A stretch of DNA of 64,000 bases from an uncultured Alphaproteobacteria bacterium (GCA_938083135.1 CALLKY010000013.1:43692-107691), one strand, 5' to 3'. Numbered from the stretch's first letter, positions 9,127 to 19,666 are shown. The notes: generated by a model not told the origin, from the letters alone. A program made the numbers and translations.

Positions 9127-11141
9127 GCTGCGCTCCCTTCACTGGATTTAGCCGCTTTCGCGAATTCCCGCTGGAACGCCCGGCGGTGCTGGCTGCGCAG
9201 GAACGCGCCGAACAGTGCCAGAATTGCAATGATCAGGGGCATCAGGACCACGTTGGCGGCCTTAATCTTGCCTGTCAGCGCTTCAACATCACTGCGCAAT
9301 GCGAACTGCACATCACGCAATTCCTTTCGCACTTTCAGCATTTGCTGCTGGGCGGCATCAATCTCCGCCCGCTGTTCATCCGTCAGCACCAATGAGGTCT
9401 TGCCGGAAGGGTCGCTCGCACGTTTCACATTTGTCAGCTTCTTCTGCACGGCTTCAAGCTCCTGCAGCAGCTCCTGTTCTTTGGTGCGGAACTTACGCTC
9501 AGCGTCACGCTGGATATCATTGATCATCGTGAACGGACGCTGGTACCCACCCCGGCTACGCAGGCCGATAAGGTCTGCAGAACCCGTCAGATTTTCCAGA
9601 ACGTTGGCAAAGAATGCACCGTTATTGGCATTTGGCACGGCGACGCGTTGCCCGAACAAATCTTGCACTGTCACCCAAAGCCCATCGGCCAGCATATCCA
9701 CATCAGCAACAACCACGAGGCCGACGGGCGCACCTGATTTTGCTTTGTGCGACGCCTTAGCCGCGTCAAACTTCTCTTGCGCCTTGGTCTTGTCTTCAGG
9801 CTTGGCATCCTCTTCATCCAGAACTGCTGGACGTGGCGGGCCATCGGGGAATGCCGTCTGCGCAATACCGGTCAAGCGCGCGGCGAGCGTAAACTTGCCC
9901 TCAGCCTTAATATCATTGGCAATACCGACGATATCTGGCTGCCGGCCCTGGGCACGGGCCAGGTCCACCAATCCGCTGTCCTGGGAGGTCTGGATGAGTG
10001 GCTCAATCGTTAGGCCGCCAGACTCACCAAAAGGCTTGATGTGGCCGGGTGATGCGATGTGCAACTGGTCAAGCTGGCTGGTCGTGATGTCCGTCTCGCT
10101 CACGTTGGCGCGGCGAAGCGCCATCCAGAGTGGGTATTCGATCGCGAGCATGCGGGTCTTGCTAGCGTTTGGCGCACGCACTTTGCGGGCGTTTGAAATA
10201 TCACCAACCAGCTTGTCCGCGGGGATATCCATCCCCCAGGCATTAAAAAGCTTTTGCAGTTTATCCGCTGAACCGAAGTCAACACGCTGAGCACCGCCAC
10301 GCTGTGGCGGGCGCTGGGCGTCCGCCTCACTATGCGGATCAACGAAGGCGACGACTTTGCCACCATTCAGCAAGAACTGATCAATCGCGTACAGCGTCGC
10401 ATCACTCAAGCTTGGTGGCTGGGCGATCAGCAGTAGATCCAGATCGTCCGGCAGCGCATCAACGCTTGGGTTAATTTCGGAAACATCAAAGAACTGCTTC
10501 GCTTGGGACCAGACAACAAAGCTGTCGTCAGGCGCACCCTCTGCACCACGGGAATATTGGGAGCCCGCAATGGGCAGCGCCGAAATCAAGCCGACTTTAG
10601 GCTTCTTCGGATTGGCCAAATTGTAGACAATCCGTGCCAAATCATATTCCAGGAACGGCTCACGCTTTTCGTCAAAGAATGGGATGACCTGCTGGTGATC
10701 CGTTGCGTTAACGCCGAAGAGACCGAAATACACGGTCTCGCCAGTTTGATCGACTGGCACGCCTTGCAAGCCAACGGCGACAGCGCGGTCTTCCTCATCA
10801 GTGAACGGCAGCGGGTCAATAATCTCAAGCCGGATATTGCCTTTGCTGTATGCCGCGAACTCTTCCAGCATGTCCTTGACCCGTTCGCCAAGAATGCCGA
10901 TTTGCGGAATCTCGCGGGCCAACCGGCCAGAGAAATAGTAGCGCAGCGTAATCGGCTCATCGATCTTGTCGATCACGTTCAGCGTGCCTTCGCTCAGCGT
11001 GAACAGGCCTTCTTCGGTCAGATCCAGCCGCGCAGACTTCAGCGCATTGTTCGCCAGTGTCACAGTTGCGATAAAGCCAATCGCGATCAGGACGAGTGAC
11101 ATAAGGCCAAGCGCGCCGTTGGTTTTCCTACCCATAGCCAT
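9123..11141 (-). CDS. GldG-family ABC transporter auxiliary protein
   Basis: A 672-residue protein with a membrane helix near the N-terminus (about 11-31), a large periplasmic region, a charged coiled coil (about 535-630) and a last membrane helix before a basic tail. The N-terminal part has the family's L-D-L-T-E-E-G-L-F-T-L-S-E-G-T segment followed by I-T-L-R-Y-Y-F-S. The start lies five bases after the permease stop. In Bacteroidetes GldG works with GldA and GldF in gliding. Proteobacterial relatives occur without gliding genes and their role is unsettled. Confidence 0.85.
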   Translation of the reverse strand: MAMGRKTNGALGLMSLVLIAIGFIATVTLANNALKSARLDLTEEGLFTLSEGTLNVIDKIDEPITLRYYFSGRLAREIPQIGILGERVKDMLEEFAAYSKGNIRLEIIDPLPFTDEEDRAVAVGLQGVPVDQTGETVYFGLFGVNATDHQQVIPFFDEKREPFLEYDLARIVYNLANPKKPKVGLISALPIAGSQYSRGAEGAPDDSFVVWSQAKQFFDVSEINPSVDALPDDLDLLLIAQPPSLSDATLYAIDQFLLNGGKVVAFVDPHSEADAQRPPQRGGAQRVDFGSADKLQKLFNAWGMDIPADKLVGDISNARKVRAPNASKTRMLAIEYPLWMALRRANVSETDITTSQLDQLHIASPGHIKPFGESGGLTIEPLIQTSQDSGLVDLARAQGRQPDIVGIANDIKAEGKFTLAARLTGIAQTAFPDGPPRPAVLDEEDAKPEDKTKAQEKFDAAKASHKAKSGAPVGLVVVADVDMLADGLWVTVQDLFGQRVAVPNANNGAFFANVLENLTGSADLIGLRSRGGYQRPFTMINDIQRDAERKFRTKEQELLQELEAVQKKLTNVKRASDPSGKTSLVLTDEQRAEIDAAQQQMLKVRKELRDVQFALRSDVEALTGKIKAANVVLMPLIIAILALFGAFLRSQHRRAFQREFAKAAKSSEGSAA

Positions 11142-11146
11142 TTGCC

Positions 11147-11881
11147 TTATCCCGCCTTCTTAGAATCTACGACAACCATGGTCGCCAGTAGCCAGGCCGC
11201 CATCAGGGCCACGAAATACACAACGTCCCGCGCATCAATCACGCCTTTGACGATCTGATTGAAATGCGGCAGGACCGAAAGCCCAGCCACCGTCTTCAAA
11301 GCATCGTCCGACATGAATTCGCTGATCAGGTCCGTCACGAACCCAGCGCCGCCAGCCGTCATGAGGAAGCAAACTGTCACGGTGACGACGAATGCGATTA
11401 CCTGGTTCTTGGTCGCAGCGGACAGGCAAGACCCAATCGCCACATATCCACCTGCCATCAAGAATGACCCCAAATAGCTGGCCAGGATGACACCATTATC
11501 TGGCTCACCAAGGACATTGACCGTGATCCACATTGGGAAGGTCAATGCCAGTGCCAGGCCCAGGAACAACCATGCAGCCAGGAATTTGCCAAGCACCGCC
11601 GCCCATACTGGTATGGGCAATGTGAGAAACAGCTCAATCGTGCCCTGGCGGCGTTCCTCGGCCCACAGACGCATGGAAAGCGCCGGTGCCATAAACAGAT
11701 AGAGCCAGGGATGGAACATGAAGAAGGACTGCAGATCAGCATTCCCGCGTTCCAGGAAATAGCCCACGAAGAACGTGAATGCGCTGGCCAGAGCCAGAAA
11801 AATGATCAGGAAGATCGCTGCGACAGGAGTCGCGAAATATCCAGCGAATTCGCGCCGGGCGACGGTAAGCAACGTACCCAT
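11147..11881 (-). CDS. ABC transporter permease (GldF-like, ABC-2 type)
   Basis: A 244-residue integral membrane protein with about six hydrophobic segments. The start, T-V-A-R-R-E-F-A-G-Y-F-A-T-P-V-A, is characteristic of ABC-2 permeases of the GldF/NosY type. The segment R-L-W-A-E-E-R-R-Q-G-T-I-E-L between the second and third segments is the conserved cytoplasmic coupling region. Its start overlaps the ATPase stop by one base, and the GldG-like gene follows five bases downstream. It should form the membrane channel with the ATPase. The substrate is unknown. Confidence 0.85.
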   Translation of the reverse strand: MGTLLTVARREFAGYFATPVAAIFLIIFLALASAFTFFVGYFLERGNADLQSFFMFHPWLYLFMAPALSMRLWAEERRQGTIELFLTLPIPVWAAVLGKFLAAWLFLGLALALTFPMWITVNVLGEPDNGVILASYLGSFLMAGGYVAIGSCLSAATKNQVIAFVVTVTVCFLMTAGGAGFVTDLISEFMSDDALKTVAGLSVLPHFNQIVKGVIDARDVVYFVALMAAWLLATMVVVDSKKAG

Positions 11882-12834
11882 CAGGCCGCCTCCCCATTCA
11901 GCGTCAGGTGGCGGAAGAGATCCTCTAGTGCGGACGCTTCCGGCCTTACCGAAATCACGTCCACACCAGCATCTGCCAGCGCACCAGCAACAGTGTTCAA
12001 GATCATGGCACCGTCTTTGGGCGCAACGATCAGCTTCGCCTGACCATCAGCCTGGGACAGGGCGCGGATTTCCTTCACTGCGTCCAGCGGCTGTAGCGCT
12101 GCACGGGCGCGCTCGGCCACATCTTTCGACAGCATTACGGCGACTGCGTTGAAGATTTCGGACCGCTGGGCCAATTCGCCGGGCGCTCCGTCTGCAATCA
12201 CCTTGCCATTGGCGATGATGACCGCACGGCTACAAATCGCGTCCACCTCTTCCAAAATATGGGTGGAAATAATGATCGCCTTTTCCGGCGCAATCTCACG
12301 AATGAGCTCACGGACTTCATGTTTCTGGTTTGGGTCCAGGCCATCTGTCGGCTCATCAAGGATCAGCACGTCAGGGTCATGCAGCAGCGCTTGGGCCAAT
12401 CCGACACGGCGCTTAAAGCCTTTGGAGAGCGTTTCAATCGGCTGCGCTACGACGCTTTCCAGATTGGTCCGCGCGATGGACGCATAAACCTTTCGGCGAA
12501 GCTCCGAGCCAGAAATGCCACGGGTCCGCCCACAGAAGTGCAGCAGGCTCCATGGTGTCATGTCCGGATAAAGCGGCGCACCTTCTGGCAGGTAGCCAAG
12601 GCGGCGGCGGGCAGACATCGGATCAACCGCTACATCAAAGCCCATGATTTCAGCACGACCCGACGTTGGCTTCAAAAAGCCCGTCAGCATCTTCATGGTA
12701 GTTGATTTACCGGCACCATTGGGGCCTAGAAAGCCCAGAACTTCGCCTCGCCTAACCTGAAGTGAAACATCATCCACGGCGCGTTTCGCCCCAAACGATT
12801 TCACAAGCTGATCGGCCACGATCATATCGGCCAT
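11881..12834 (-). CDS. ABC transporter ATP-binding protein (GldA-like)
   Basis: A 317-residue ABC ATPase with Walker A G-P-N-G-A-G-K-S-T (about 37), Walker B V-L-I-L-D-E-P-T-D-G-L-D-P, and a signature that reads L-S-K-G-F instead of L-S-G-G-Q, a variant common in ABC-2 exporters. A C-terminal domain of about 100 residues follows the nucleotide-binding domain. A longer frame runs to 12909, but the start at 12834 is preferred because GGGGAGG sits six bases before it. It heads the four-gene Gld-like cluster. Confidence 0.88.
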   Translation of the reverse strand: MADMIVADQLVKSFGAKRAVDDVSLQVRRGEVLGFLGPNGAGKSTTMKMLTGFLKPTSGRAEIMGFDVAVDPMSARRRLGYLPEGAPLYPDMTPWSLLHFCGRTRGISGSELRRKVYASIARTNLESVVAQPIETLSKGFKRRVGLAQALLHDPDVLILDEPTDGLDPNQKHEVRELIREIAPEKAIIISTHILEEVDAICSRAVIIANGKVIADGAPGELAQRSEIFNAVAVMLSKDVAERARAALQPLDAVKEIRALSQADGQAKLIVAPKDGAMILNTVAGALADAGVDVISVRPEASALEDLFRHLTLNGEAA

Positions 12835-13042
12835 ATATCGCCTCCCCGGCGCAGTCTTTTTGAAGCGCGCCTGAACGAAAATTGGTCCAGCAGCGAGGCC
12901 TGATTCCATGCCCCACTCGTACCAGGCCCTTTGACAGGTCGAACTGGCGCGTGCGGGCGGGTTTTACTAGGGGTGGCGGGGGATGTCCAATCCACTTTAT
13001 GGTTAATTTTTCGTAAGGCTTCAAATCCCGGGAGAAGACGCC

Positions 13043-14473
13043 GTGGCGAGCACCGAATTGATCACCCTTTCAGCCGTTAATGCAGTAGCAGCACTGCGCA
13101 AAGGCGAGATAAAATCTTCTGAGCTGGTGGAAGCCGCGGCGACGCGCATAGAGGCCGTTGAACCCAAATTGAACGCCCTACCGATTTTAGCGCTGGATCA
13201 GGCGCGGGACGCTGCGCGAAAGCGCGAGTCGGCAGGCGTGAAGCCAAGCGATCATCCAGCGGACCTGGCGGGCCTGCCCATCGCCATCAAAGATTTGATT
13301 GACGTAAAAGGCCTCCACACGACCTATGGCTGCCCGCTCTACAAAGACAATATCGCAACGAAATCCGACCCGTTGGTGACACTACTGGAAAGCCGTGGCG
13401 CTACCTTCATCGCTAAATCCAATTCACCTGAATTCGGCATGTTGCCTGTTTCTGACAATCGCGTGTTCGGCGCTACAGCCACACCTTATGCCCATAATCG
13501 CACGTCTGGCGGATCGTCCGGAGGGGCGGCAGCAGCCGTCGGCGCGGGCGAAGTTTGGCTGGCCCATGGCTCAGACGTTGGCGGCAGCTTGCGCATTCCT
13601 GCCGCATTCTGTGGCGTCGTTGGCATTCGCCCAAGCCCTGGCCGGGTTCCCCGTGCACCATCCAAGCGCGGCTTCAGCCCATTGTCCGTTCAAGGCCCCA
13701 TGGCCAGAAGCGTCGGTGACGTGGCGCTCTTCCTGGATGCGATGGCGGCCCACGCCCCAAACGACCCGCTAACCCAGCAAGAAATTCCGGGCCAATTTCA
13801 ACAGGCCGTCCGGGAGGCTCGCCCCCCAAAGCGTATCGCATTCGCCACGGATTTAGGCCTTGGCGGTGTTGACCCCGAAGTCGAAGCCATCGCCCGCGCC
13901 GCATTCCAAAAATTCGCAAGCATGGGCGCAGCGATTGAGGAGACCCGTCCGGATTTTGGCCGGATCGACGTGCTGTTCCAGCGCCTGATCAGCTTTAACT
14001 ACCTGACAGAGCGCGCCGAATTCGCGGATGCTAACCGCGACAAGATTGAACCCGTCCATGGGATATTGGTTGATGCCGCGCGCAAAATGACGATTGAGCA
14101 ATTGGCGGAAGCGCAGCGCTGGCGGGCGGATCTGTACACGCGTATGGCAACGTTCTTTGAGGATTTTGACGCACTCGTCACGCCCACCGTCGGCGTCGTT
14201 CCATTCGCCAAAGACCTGCGTGGCGGTGCGGATGTGGATGAATGGGCTGGCTCTAACCCGCCGCGCTGGTTCCACCAGTGCTGGGGAACGGTACCGCTCT
14301 CGAACCCCATCCTGGCGATCCCAGCCGGGTTCACGAAGGCAGGCCTACCTGTCAGCGTGCAGATCATCGCACCGCAACGGCGGGAAGATTTAGCCCTGGC
14401 ATATGGCAAATTGCTGGAAGACGCACTGGGATTGCCAACACATCTGCCGAAAGATCCAGTTGGCGATGTCTAA
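13043..14473 (+). CDS. Amidase (amidase signature family)
   Basis: A 476-residue amidase-signature enzyme. The Ser-cisSer-Lys triad can be placed: Lys83 in A-I-K-D-L-I-D, cis-Ser158 in G-G-S-S-G-G, and nucleophile Ser182 in D-V-G-G-S-L-R-I-P. The 24-residue gap between the serines matches the family. It lacks the features needed to call a GatA subunit, and no gatB or gatC is nearby, so it is taken as a hydrolase of unknown amide. Translation starts at a GTG with GGGAGAAG upstream. It is divergent from the Gld-like cluster. Confidence 0.88.
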   Translation: MASTELITLSAVNAVAALRKGEIKSSELVEAAATRIEAVEPKLNALPILALDQARDAARKRESAGVKPSDHPADLAGLPIAIKDLIDVKGLHTTYGCPLYKDNIATKSDPLVTLLESRGATFIAKSNSPEFGMLPVSDNRVFGATATPYAHNRTSGGSSGGAAAAVGAGEVWLAHGSDVGGSLRIPAAFCGVVGIRPSPGRVPRAPSKRGFSPLSVQGPMARSVGDVALFLDAMAAHAPNDPLTQQEIPGQFQQAVREARPPKRIAFATDLGLGGVDPEVEAIARAAFQKFASMGAAIEETRPDFGRIDVLFQRLISFNYLTERAEFADANRDKIEPVHGILVDAARKMTIEQLAEAQRWRADLYTRMATFFEDFDALVTPTVGVVPFAKDLRGGADVDEWAGSNPPRWFHQCWGTVPLSNPILAIPAGFTKAGLPVSVQIIAPQRREDLALAYGKLLEDALGLPTHLPKDPVGDV

Positions 14474-14482
14474 GGTGCGTGC

Positions 14483-15496
14483 CTAAAGCACGTCCATCCG
14501 ATATGCCGCCGCGGCAGCGTCCGCGAACAGGGATGATTTTTCTACGTTGCTGGCGCCAGATGCGATGCGCTTGAACGCATTCCAGGTGACTTGATAACTG
14601 GTCCAGCGCTTCTGCACGGGGAAATTGGATTCGAACATACTGCGTTCAGCACCAAAAGCCTCAATGCATGGCTCGATGTAAGGCCGCCAGGCTGCAGCAA
14701 CTTCCTCTGACCCTGGCGGAATACTCTTGTCACCGGTCCTGCGCATTGGCACAGCACCCAGCTTCACGAACACATTCGGGCATTCAGCGACCCGCCGGAT
14801 AGCGGCCGCCCAATCAAGGCGGACTTCATCCAGTTTATCCCGGTACGGGCCGCCCAAGATCGGGCTGCCAACGTGGTTTAGGATAATCGTCAAGTTGGGG
14901 AATGCTGCTGCAAGTGCAGTCACCTCATTCAATTGCGGATGATAAAGCCAGAGATCAAGCGAGAGCCCCATCCGGTCGAGAACCGCCACGGCTTCCCGCA
15001 CGCGGGGGTCCGCCAGCATATTTGCGGCGGGGGCGACATTGTGGATTTCAGGTGCAGGGTCCCAGCCTGTGGAATAGCGAACGCCCTTAAAGCGACCACC
15101 GGATAGCGCAATATGCTGCTCCAATAACGGCTCAACCGCGCTGCCCAGCGTCATATCCACATTGCCGAACATTGCGGCGCAGGCCAGCGAAGGGCCAAAC
15201 GTGCCGCTGTCACTCATGGCTGCGATACCGGCTAAAAATTCAGTCTCGCCAAGGGAGCGCGCTGCCGCCGGCCCATCAGCCCGGTACATGGAATGGCATT
15301 CGGCATAGACCGTCGCAATCACATTATGGCCGCTCGCCATATCAGCCGCGAGTTCCGGCAACAAATACAGATAGCCATTCCGAAGCCAAAGATGATGGTG
15401 CGGATCAATAATCGGCAGATCCGGCTCTATCACTGCTTCAGTATATGTCGCGAGCCAAGCATCATCTGGCCCCGTTTGTCCTGTATTCGCGGCCAT
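14483..15496 (-). CDS. Amidohydrolase-family (TIM-barrel) metal-dependent hydrolase
   Basis: A 337-residue protein of the amidohydrolase_2 group. The first strand ends with I-I-D-P-H-H-H-L-W, which supplies the metal-binding histidines. Another ligand candidate is the His in I-I-L-N-H-V-G after the strand L-T-I-I-L. Family members include lactonases and decarboxylases acting on 2-pyrone or aromatic acids. The substrate cannot be assigned here. It sits between the amidase (convergent, 9 bases) and purA on the same strand. Confidence 0.85.
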   Translation of the reverse strand: MAANTGQTGPDDAWLATYTEAVIEPDLPIIDPHHHLWLRNGYLYLLPELAADMASGHNVIATVYAECHSMYRADGPAAARSLGETEFLAGIAAMSDSGTFGPSLACAAMFGNVDMTLGSAVEPLLEQHIALSGGRFKGVRYSTGWDPAPEIHNVAPAANMLADPRVREAVAVLDRMGLSLDLWLYHPQLNEVTALAAAFPNLTIILNHVGSPILGGPYRDKLDEVRLDWAAAIRRVAECPNVFVKLGAVPMRRTGDKSIPPGSEEVAAAWRPYIEPCIEAFGAERSMFESNFPVQKRWTSYQVTWNAFKRIASGASNVEKSSLFADAAAAAYRMDVL

Positions 15497-15511
15497 GATG
15501 GCTGCTCCTGA

Positions 15512-16804
15512 TCAGTCAGAGAATGGGTCGTGCACCATGATCGTATCATCCCGGTCTGGGCTCGTGGAGAGCAGGGCGACGGGCGCCCCGACCAGCTCTT
15601 CAATCCTGCGGACATACTTGATCGCCGCTGCCGGTAGATCGACCCAGCTACGCCCACCTTGCGTCGTGCCGAACCAGCCTTCCATCGTTTCATAGATAGG
15701 CCGCACAGCTTCCTGCAGGCGCATGGACGCTGGCAGGTGGTCATAGGTATTGCCATCTGCGTCTTCGTAGCCAACGCAAATTTTTACTTCATCCATGCCG
15801 TCCAGAACGTCGAGTTTGGTGAGTGCCAGACCAGCGATCCCGCCTGTGCGCACGGTCTGGCGGACAAGCACAGCATCGAACCAACCGCAGCGCCTGGGAC
15901 GGCTGGTAACAGTGCCAAATTCCCGGCCCCGCTCACCAAGGCCTTTGCCAACATCGTCAAGCAGTTCCGTAGGGAATGGGCCGGAACCCACCCGCGTTGT
16001 GTAAGCTTTGGTGATGCCCAGGACATAACCAACAGATCGTGGCCCGAGCCCGGACCCCACAGCCGCAGCGCCCGCAACCGTGTTCGATGATGTCACGAAT
16101 GGATATGTGCCGTGATCAACATCCAACAACGCCCCTTGAGCACCCTCAAACAGCATGCGGGTCCCTTTGCGGGCTGCACTTTCAACCCGGTCCCATGTGG
16201 CTTCAACGAAGGGTGCCAGCTTCTCACCGACAGCGAGCAGCGTCTCAATCATGCCCTCGTCGCTGATCTCATCCTGGCCATGGCCACGCAACAGCGCATT
16301 GTGGTGATGCAACAGTGCCGCAACCTTGCTCTCAAGCGTTTCCCGCTCTGCCAGGTCCACAACGCGAACGGCGCGGCGGGCGACTTTATCCTCATAGGCG
16401 ATGCCGATACCCCGGCCTGTTGTACCGATGGCATCCTTGCCGCGGGCAATCTCCCGCGCCCGGTCCAATTCTGCATAGAACGGCAGAATAACGGTTGCGT
16501 TCTCAGCGATCCGAAGAACCTCTGGCGTGATCGTGAGGCCTTGCGCCCGCACCCGCTCAATTTCTTCAAACAGCGCCCAGGGGTCTATCACGACGCCATT
16601 GCCAATAACGGACAGTGTACCGCGTGTCACACCAGATGGCAGCAGGCTGAGCTTATATGTGGCGTCGCCAGTCTGAATCGTATGGCCTGCATTATGACCA
16701 CCCTGGAAGCGGACAACGAGTTCCGCCCGATCCGCCAGCCAATCAACAATCTTGCCTTTGCCTTCGTCGCCCCATTGGGAGCCGACAACTACGACGCTTG
16801 CCAT
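15512..16804 (-). CDS. purA: Adenylosuccinate synthase
   Basis: A 430-residue enzyme that joins IMP and aspartate with GTP to make adenylosuccinate on the way to AMP. Conserved parts are all present: the GTP loop [12 protein letters not shown] near the N-terminus, G-G-H-N-A-G-H-T, the [17 protein letters not shown] segment, and [11 protein letters not shown]. The length is normal for bacteria. It follows hisZ by three bases on the same strand, so the two are probably co-transcribed. Confidence 0.97.
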   Translation of the reverse strand: MASVVVVGSQWGDEGKGKIVDWLADRAELVVRFQGGHNAGHTIQTGDATYKLSLLPSGVTRGTLSVIGNGVVIDPWALFEEIERVRAQGLTITPEVLRIAENATVILPFYAELDRAREIARGKDAIGTTGRGIGIAYEDKVARRAVRVVDLAERETLESKVAALLHHHNALLRGHGQDEISDEGMIETLLAVGEKLAPFVEATWDRVESAARKGTRMLFEGAQGALLDVDHGTYPFVTSSNTVAGAAAVGSGLGPRSVGYVLGITKAYTTRVGSGPFPTELLDDVGKGLGERGREFGTVTSRPRRCGWFDAVLVRQTVRTGGIAGLALTKLDVLDGMDEVKICVGYEDADGNTYDHLPASMRLQEAVRPIYETMEGWFGTTQGGRSWVDLPAAAIKYVRRIEELVGAPVALLSTSPDRDDTIMVHDPFSD

Positions 16805-16807
16805 AAT

Positions 16808-17971
16808 CTACTCATCCTTCAGGAAAATAACGTCGTCACCGCGCCAATAAGCGGCGCAATTCAATGCGGCTGCAGCTGCAGCAGAGTCTGCATCAGGCCC
16901 AAGCGCCCGCACGGTTACATAGCCAAGCGCTTGGACCTTTTGTCGGTCCTCTGCGCTCATACCGGTCGGCGTGTAGACACGGACCGGCGGTTCGGGCTTG
17001 GGGGCCGCCGCTTCGACGGCATCCATAAACAAGGAAAAACCAACGGCAGGTTCACCATTGTCCCGGTCCAGGGCCGGCGCGCGATAGCGGCCACCATGGC
17101 CAAGCTCACGGTCATGGCCTGCAGCAAACAGGGAGAACGCAACGCCCGTGTGATAATCAAAGCCGCGATGCTCAACAAAGTCGATCGTCAGGGCTAGGTT
17201 CGGCGCGTCTGCTCGGATCAGCGCTGTGATTTCCGCAAGGCGCTTCAACCGTTCTGCTGCCGCTTCTGGCAAAGCAATGGCCTCAGCCGCCTTCAATGCA
17301 TCTTCAGCAGGTCCGCCGATATTGGTGAGCGCAATCAGCATATCTGCCGCGGCAGGTGCGAGACGGCGCATTTCGGCAGTGTCTTTGCGATCTAGCGCCG
17401 TCATCAAGGCTGCTTTGGTCGCTGGTGACAGACCAAGATCAGCCGTTAAATCACCCGCCATGCGTGGTACATTCAAGTCAACGCTGATGTCGTCGATGCC
17501 AATTGCGTCCAAAGCTGCAACGGCCAGCAGCACAATTTCTGCATCCGCTTCAGCCGCCCGGGAGCCAAAAAGTTCTGCACCGGCCTGGCGCAATTGCCGG
17601 TCGCGCGCACTGCCACCACCGGAAACCCGAAGCACCGACCCCGCATAGCAAAGCCGCAAAGGACGCGGCGCTGACGCCAATCGGGTTGAGGCTAAGCGAG
17701 CCATCTGGGGGGTCATGTCGGACCGAAGTGCGAGCATGCGCTGGGACTGCGGATCCATCATGCGGAAGGTTTCGCGAGTCAGCGAATCACCAGCGCCAGC
17801 AAGGAAGCTGTCCTCGAACTCCAGCATGGGCGGCTCGGCATGCTCGTAGCCTTCCCGCTGAAACACGGCCATCGCGCGCGCAGATGCAGCAGCCTGGGCG
17901 GCAGCCGCTGGCGGCAAGACATCCGCTAAGCCAGTTGGCAGCAAGGCGGGGTGGGAATTGGAGTAGGTCAT
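16808..17971 (-). CDS. hisZ: ATP phosphoribosyltransferase regulatory subunit HisZ
   Basis: A 387-residue HisRS-like protein without the aminoacylation function. The N-terminal L-L-P-T-G-L-A-D-V-L-P-P and the class II motif with L-A-L-R-S-D-M-T-P-Q-M-A-R are typical, as is F-D-Y-H-T-G-V-A-F. HisZ activates the short form of HisG in the first step of histidine synthesis. The short hisG is not in the window. The gene heads a hisZ-purA pair on the minus strand and is divergent from yggT, with a 195-base spacer that must hold promoters for both directions. Confidence 0.92.
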   Translation of the reverse strand: MTYSNSHPALLPTGLADVLPPAAAAQAAASARAMAVFQREGYEHAEPPMLEFEDSFLAGAGDSLTRETFRMMDPQSQRMLALRSDMTPQMARLASTRLASAPRPLRLCYAGSVLRVSGGGSARDRQLRQAGAELFGSRAAEADAEIVLLAVAALDAIGIDDISVDLNVPRMAGDLTADLGLSPATKAALMTALDRKDTAEMRRLAPAAADMLIALTNIGGPAEDALKAAEAIALPEAAAERLKRLAEITALIRADAPNLALTIDFVEHRGFDYHTGVAFSLFAAGHDRELGHGGRYRAPALDRDNGEPAVGFSLFMDAVEAAAPKPEPPVRVYTPTGMSAEDRQKVQALGYVTVRALGPDADSAAAAAALNCAAYWRGDDVIFLKDE

Positions 17972-18166
17972 GGCAGGTTATGTCTGCGCCGGAACAGTTG
18001 TTTTTCGTGCATCGCATAGCGCGTTTCGCGTCCACGTGAAACCACAAGGCGCCCAGTTAGGACTGGGTAAATCGTCGCGTGGTATCCCCAGGCTTCAGTT
18101 TACTTGCTTAAGCGCCGCGCCGCCGTTAGCTTCCGGCGCATCCACTAGCCAAAAGGTTCTCCGCCC

Positions 18167-18475
18167 ATGGATATCGTGCTGTTGCCGCTGCTCCAGGTGA
18201 TTCAGATCGCCCTCCAGCTCTTCATCTATGCACTGATCATTTCCGCAATATTGAGCTGGCTGGTCGCATTTAACATTATCAACACCGGCAACCAGTTTGT
18301 TTCGACAATCGGGTATTTCCTGCATCGGGTGACGGAACCGGCCCTTCGACCTATCCGCCGGATCGTGCCGGACCTTGGCGGCATCGACATCTCACCGATC
18401 CTGTTGATCCTGTTCATTTTCTTCCTGCAGGGCGTGCTGAGCAATGTGGCGGCTAAAATCATCCAAGTGAGCTGA
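18167..18475 (+). CDS. YggT family membrane protein
   Basis: A 102-residue protein with two hydrophobic segments (about 5-33 and 75-95) separated by the family's conserved loop [15 protein letters not shown]. YggT proteins are small envelope proteins linked to osmotic resistance or cell division in other bacteria. The gene is followed after four bases by the DUF167 gene, the same order as yggT-yggU in enterobacteria. Confidence 0.9.
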   Translation: MDIVLLPLLQVIQIALQLFIYALIISAILSWLVAFNIINTGNQFVSTIGYFLHRVTEPALRPIRRIVPDLGGIDISPILLILFIFFLQGVLSNVAAKIIQVS

Positions 18476-18479
18476 GGGC

Positions 18480-18797
18480 ATGACGCCCTGGCGCGTCGGC
18501 AAGCCCGGCCTGCTGCTGGATATTCGCGTGGCACCGGGTGCTGGCAAAACGGTGCTTGGCCAAGTCGAGCCAGATGCTACTGGCGTACCACGGCTGAAAA
18601 TTCGCATTGCAGCACCCCCGGTTGAAGGCGCTGCAAACAACGCCGTCATCGCCTATGTCGCTAAATCATTGGGGCTGGCGAAACGCGACATCGCCTTGGC
18701 CAGCGGCGCTAAGGCGCGCTCAAAAACACTTGCGCTCAACGGCAAGGCGGACGACCTTTCGGCCCGAATCACTGCTTGGATTGAGGACGCCTTATGA
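18480..18797 (+). CDS. DUF167 (YggU) family protein
   Basis: A 105-residue protein with the DUF167 core: V-A-P-G-A-G-K-T near the start, then [13 protein letters not shown] and the lysine-rich stretch ending K-T-L. The molecular function is unknown. It lies between yggT and folD and its end overlaps the folD start by four bases, so all three are likely one transcript. Confidence 0.88.
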   Translation: MTPWRVGKPGLLLDIRVAPGAGKTVLGQVEPDATGVPRLKIRIAAPPVEGAANNAVIAYVAKSLGLAKRDIALASGAKARSKTLALNGKADDLSARITAWIEDAL

Positions 18798-19666
18798 CAA
18801 ACGCCCGCATTATCGACGGTAAAGCCACCGCAGCCGCCTTACGCGAACGGGTTGGACAAGCCGTATCCGGCCTGGATTTTCAGCCTGGTTTGGCCGTCGT
18901 GCTCGTTGGCGAAGATCCGGCGAGTGCGGTCTATGTCCGCAATAAAGGCAAAGCCACCACAGGTGCGGGCATGCAATCGTTCGAGCACAAACTGCCCGAT
19001 ACGGTGGCAGAGGCAGACCTGCTGGCGTTGATTGAAAAGCTGAATACTGACGCGTCCGTAGACGGTATCTTGGTGCAGCTACCATTGCCTGACCACATCA
19101 ATTCCGAACTCGTCCTGAACGCCATCAACCCTGACAAGGACGTGGACGGATTTCACCCAGTCAATGTCGGTCGTTTGTGGACGGGTGAACCAGCACTGGC
19201 ACCCTGCACGCCGACAGGCTGCATGCGGATGATCCGGGAGGTCACGAAGATTTCAGGCAAAGAAGCTGTAATCGTCGGACGCTCCAACATTGTCGGCAAA
19301 CCTATGGCAGCGATGCTATTAGCCGAAAGTGCCACTGTCACCATTGCCCATTCCCGCACTGCGGACTTGCGTGAGCGCTGCCGAAACGCAGACATTCTGG
19401 TGGCAGCTGTTGGCCGCCCTGAAATGATTCGGGGCGACTGGATCAAGCCGGGCGCTGTCGTCATCGATGTCGGTATTAATCGCGTGCCGAAAGACGATGG
19501 CAAAAGCCGCCTCGTTGGCGATGTTGCCTACGCGGAGGCCGCAGAATTAGCCAGCACCATCACGCCAGTTCCTGGCGGTGTCGGGCCGATGACCATTGCC
19601 TGCTTGATCGAGAACACCATGGTCGCCGGTTGCCGCCGGCGTGGGCAGAGTGTGCCTAAGGTTTAG
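18794..19666 (+). CDS. folD: Bifunctional methylenetetrahydrofolate dehydrogenase/cyclohydrolase FolD
   Basis: A 290-residue enzyme that interconverts 5,10-methylene-THF, methenyl-THF and 10-formyl-THF. Signatures seen are Y-V-R-N-K-G-K (catalytic Tyr and Lys), [11 protein letters not shown], the NADP loop [10 protein letters not shown], and P-G-G-V-G-P-M-T near the C-terminus. The ATG overlaps the stop of the DUF167 gene, suggesting coupling. Confidence 0.96.
   Translation: MTNARIIDGKATAAALRERVGQAVSGLDFQPGLAVVLVGEDPASAVYVRNKGKATTGAGMQSFEHKLPDTVAEADLLALIEKLNTDASVDGILVQLPLPDHINSELVLNAINPDKDVDGFHPVNVGRLWTGEPALAPCTPTGCMRMIREVTKISGKEAVIVGRSNIVGKPMAAMLLAESATVTIAHSRTADLRERCRNADILVAAVGRPEMIRGDWIKPGAVVIDVGINRVPKDDGKSRLVGDVAYAEAAELASTITPVPGGVGPMTIACLIENTMVAGCRRRGQSVPKV

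Noticed and set aside
13004..13018. CtrA-like TTAA-N7-TAAG before the amidase gene
   Set aside because: The second half does not match TTAA, and the amidase has no link with the cell cycle.
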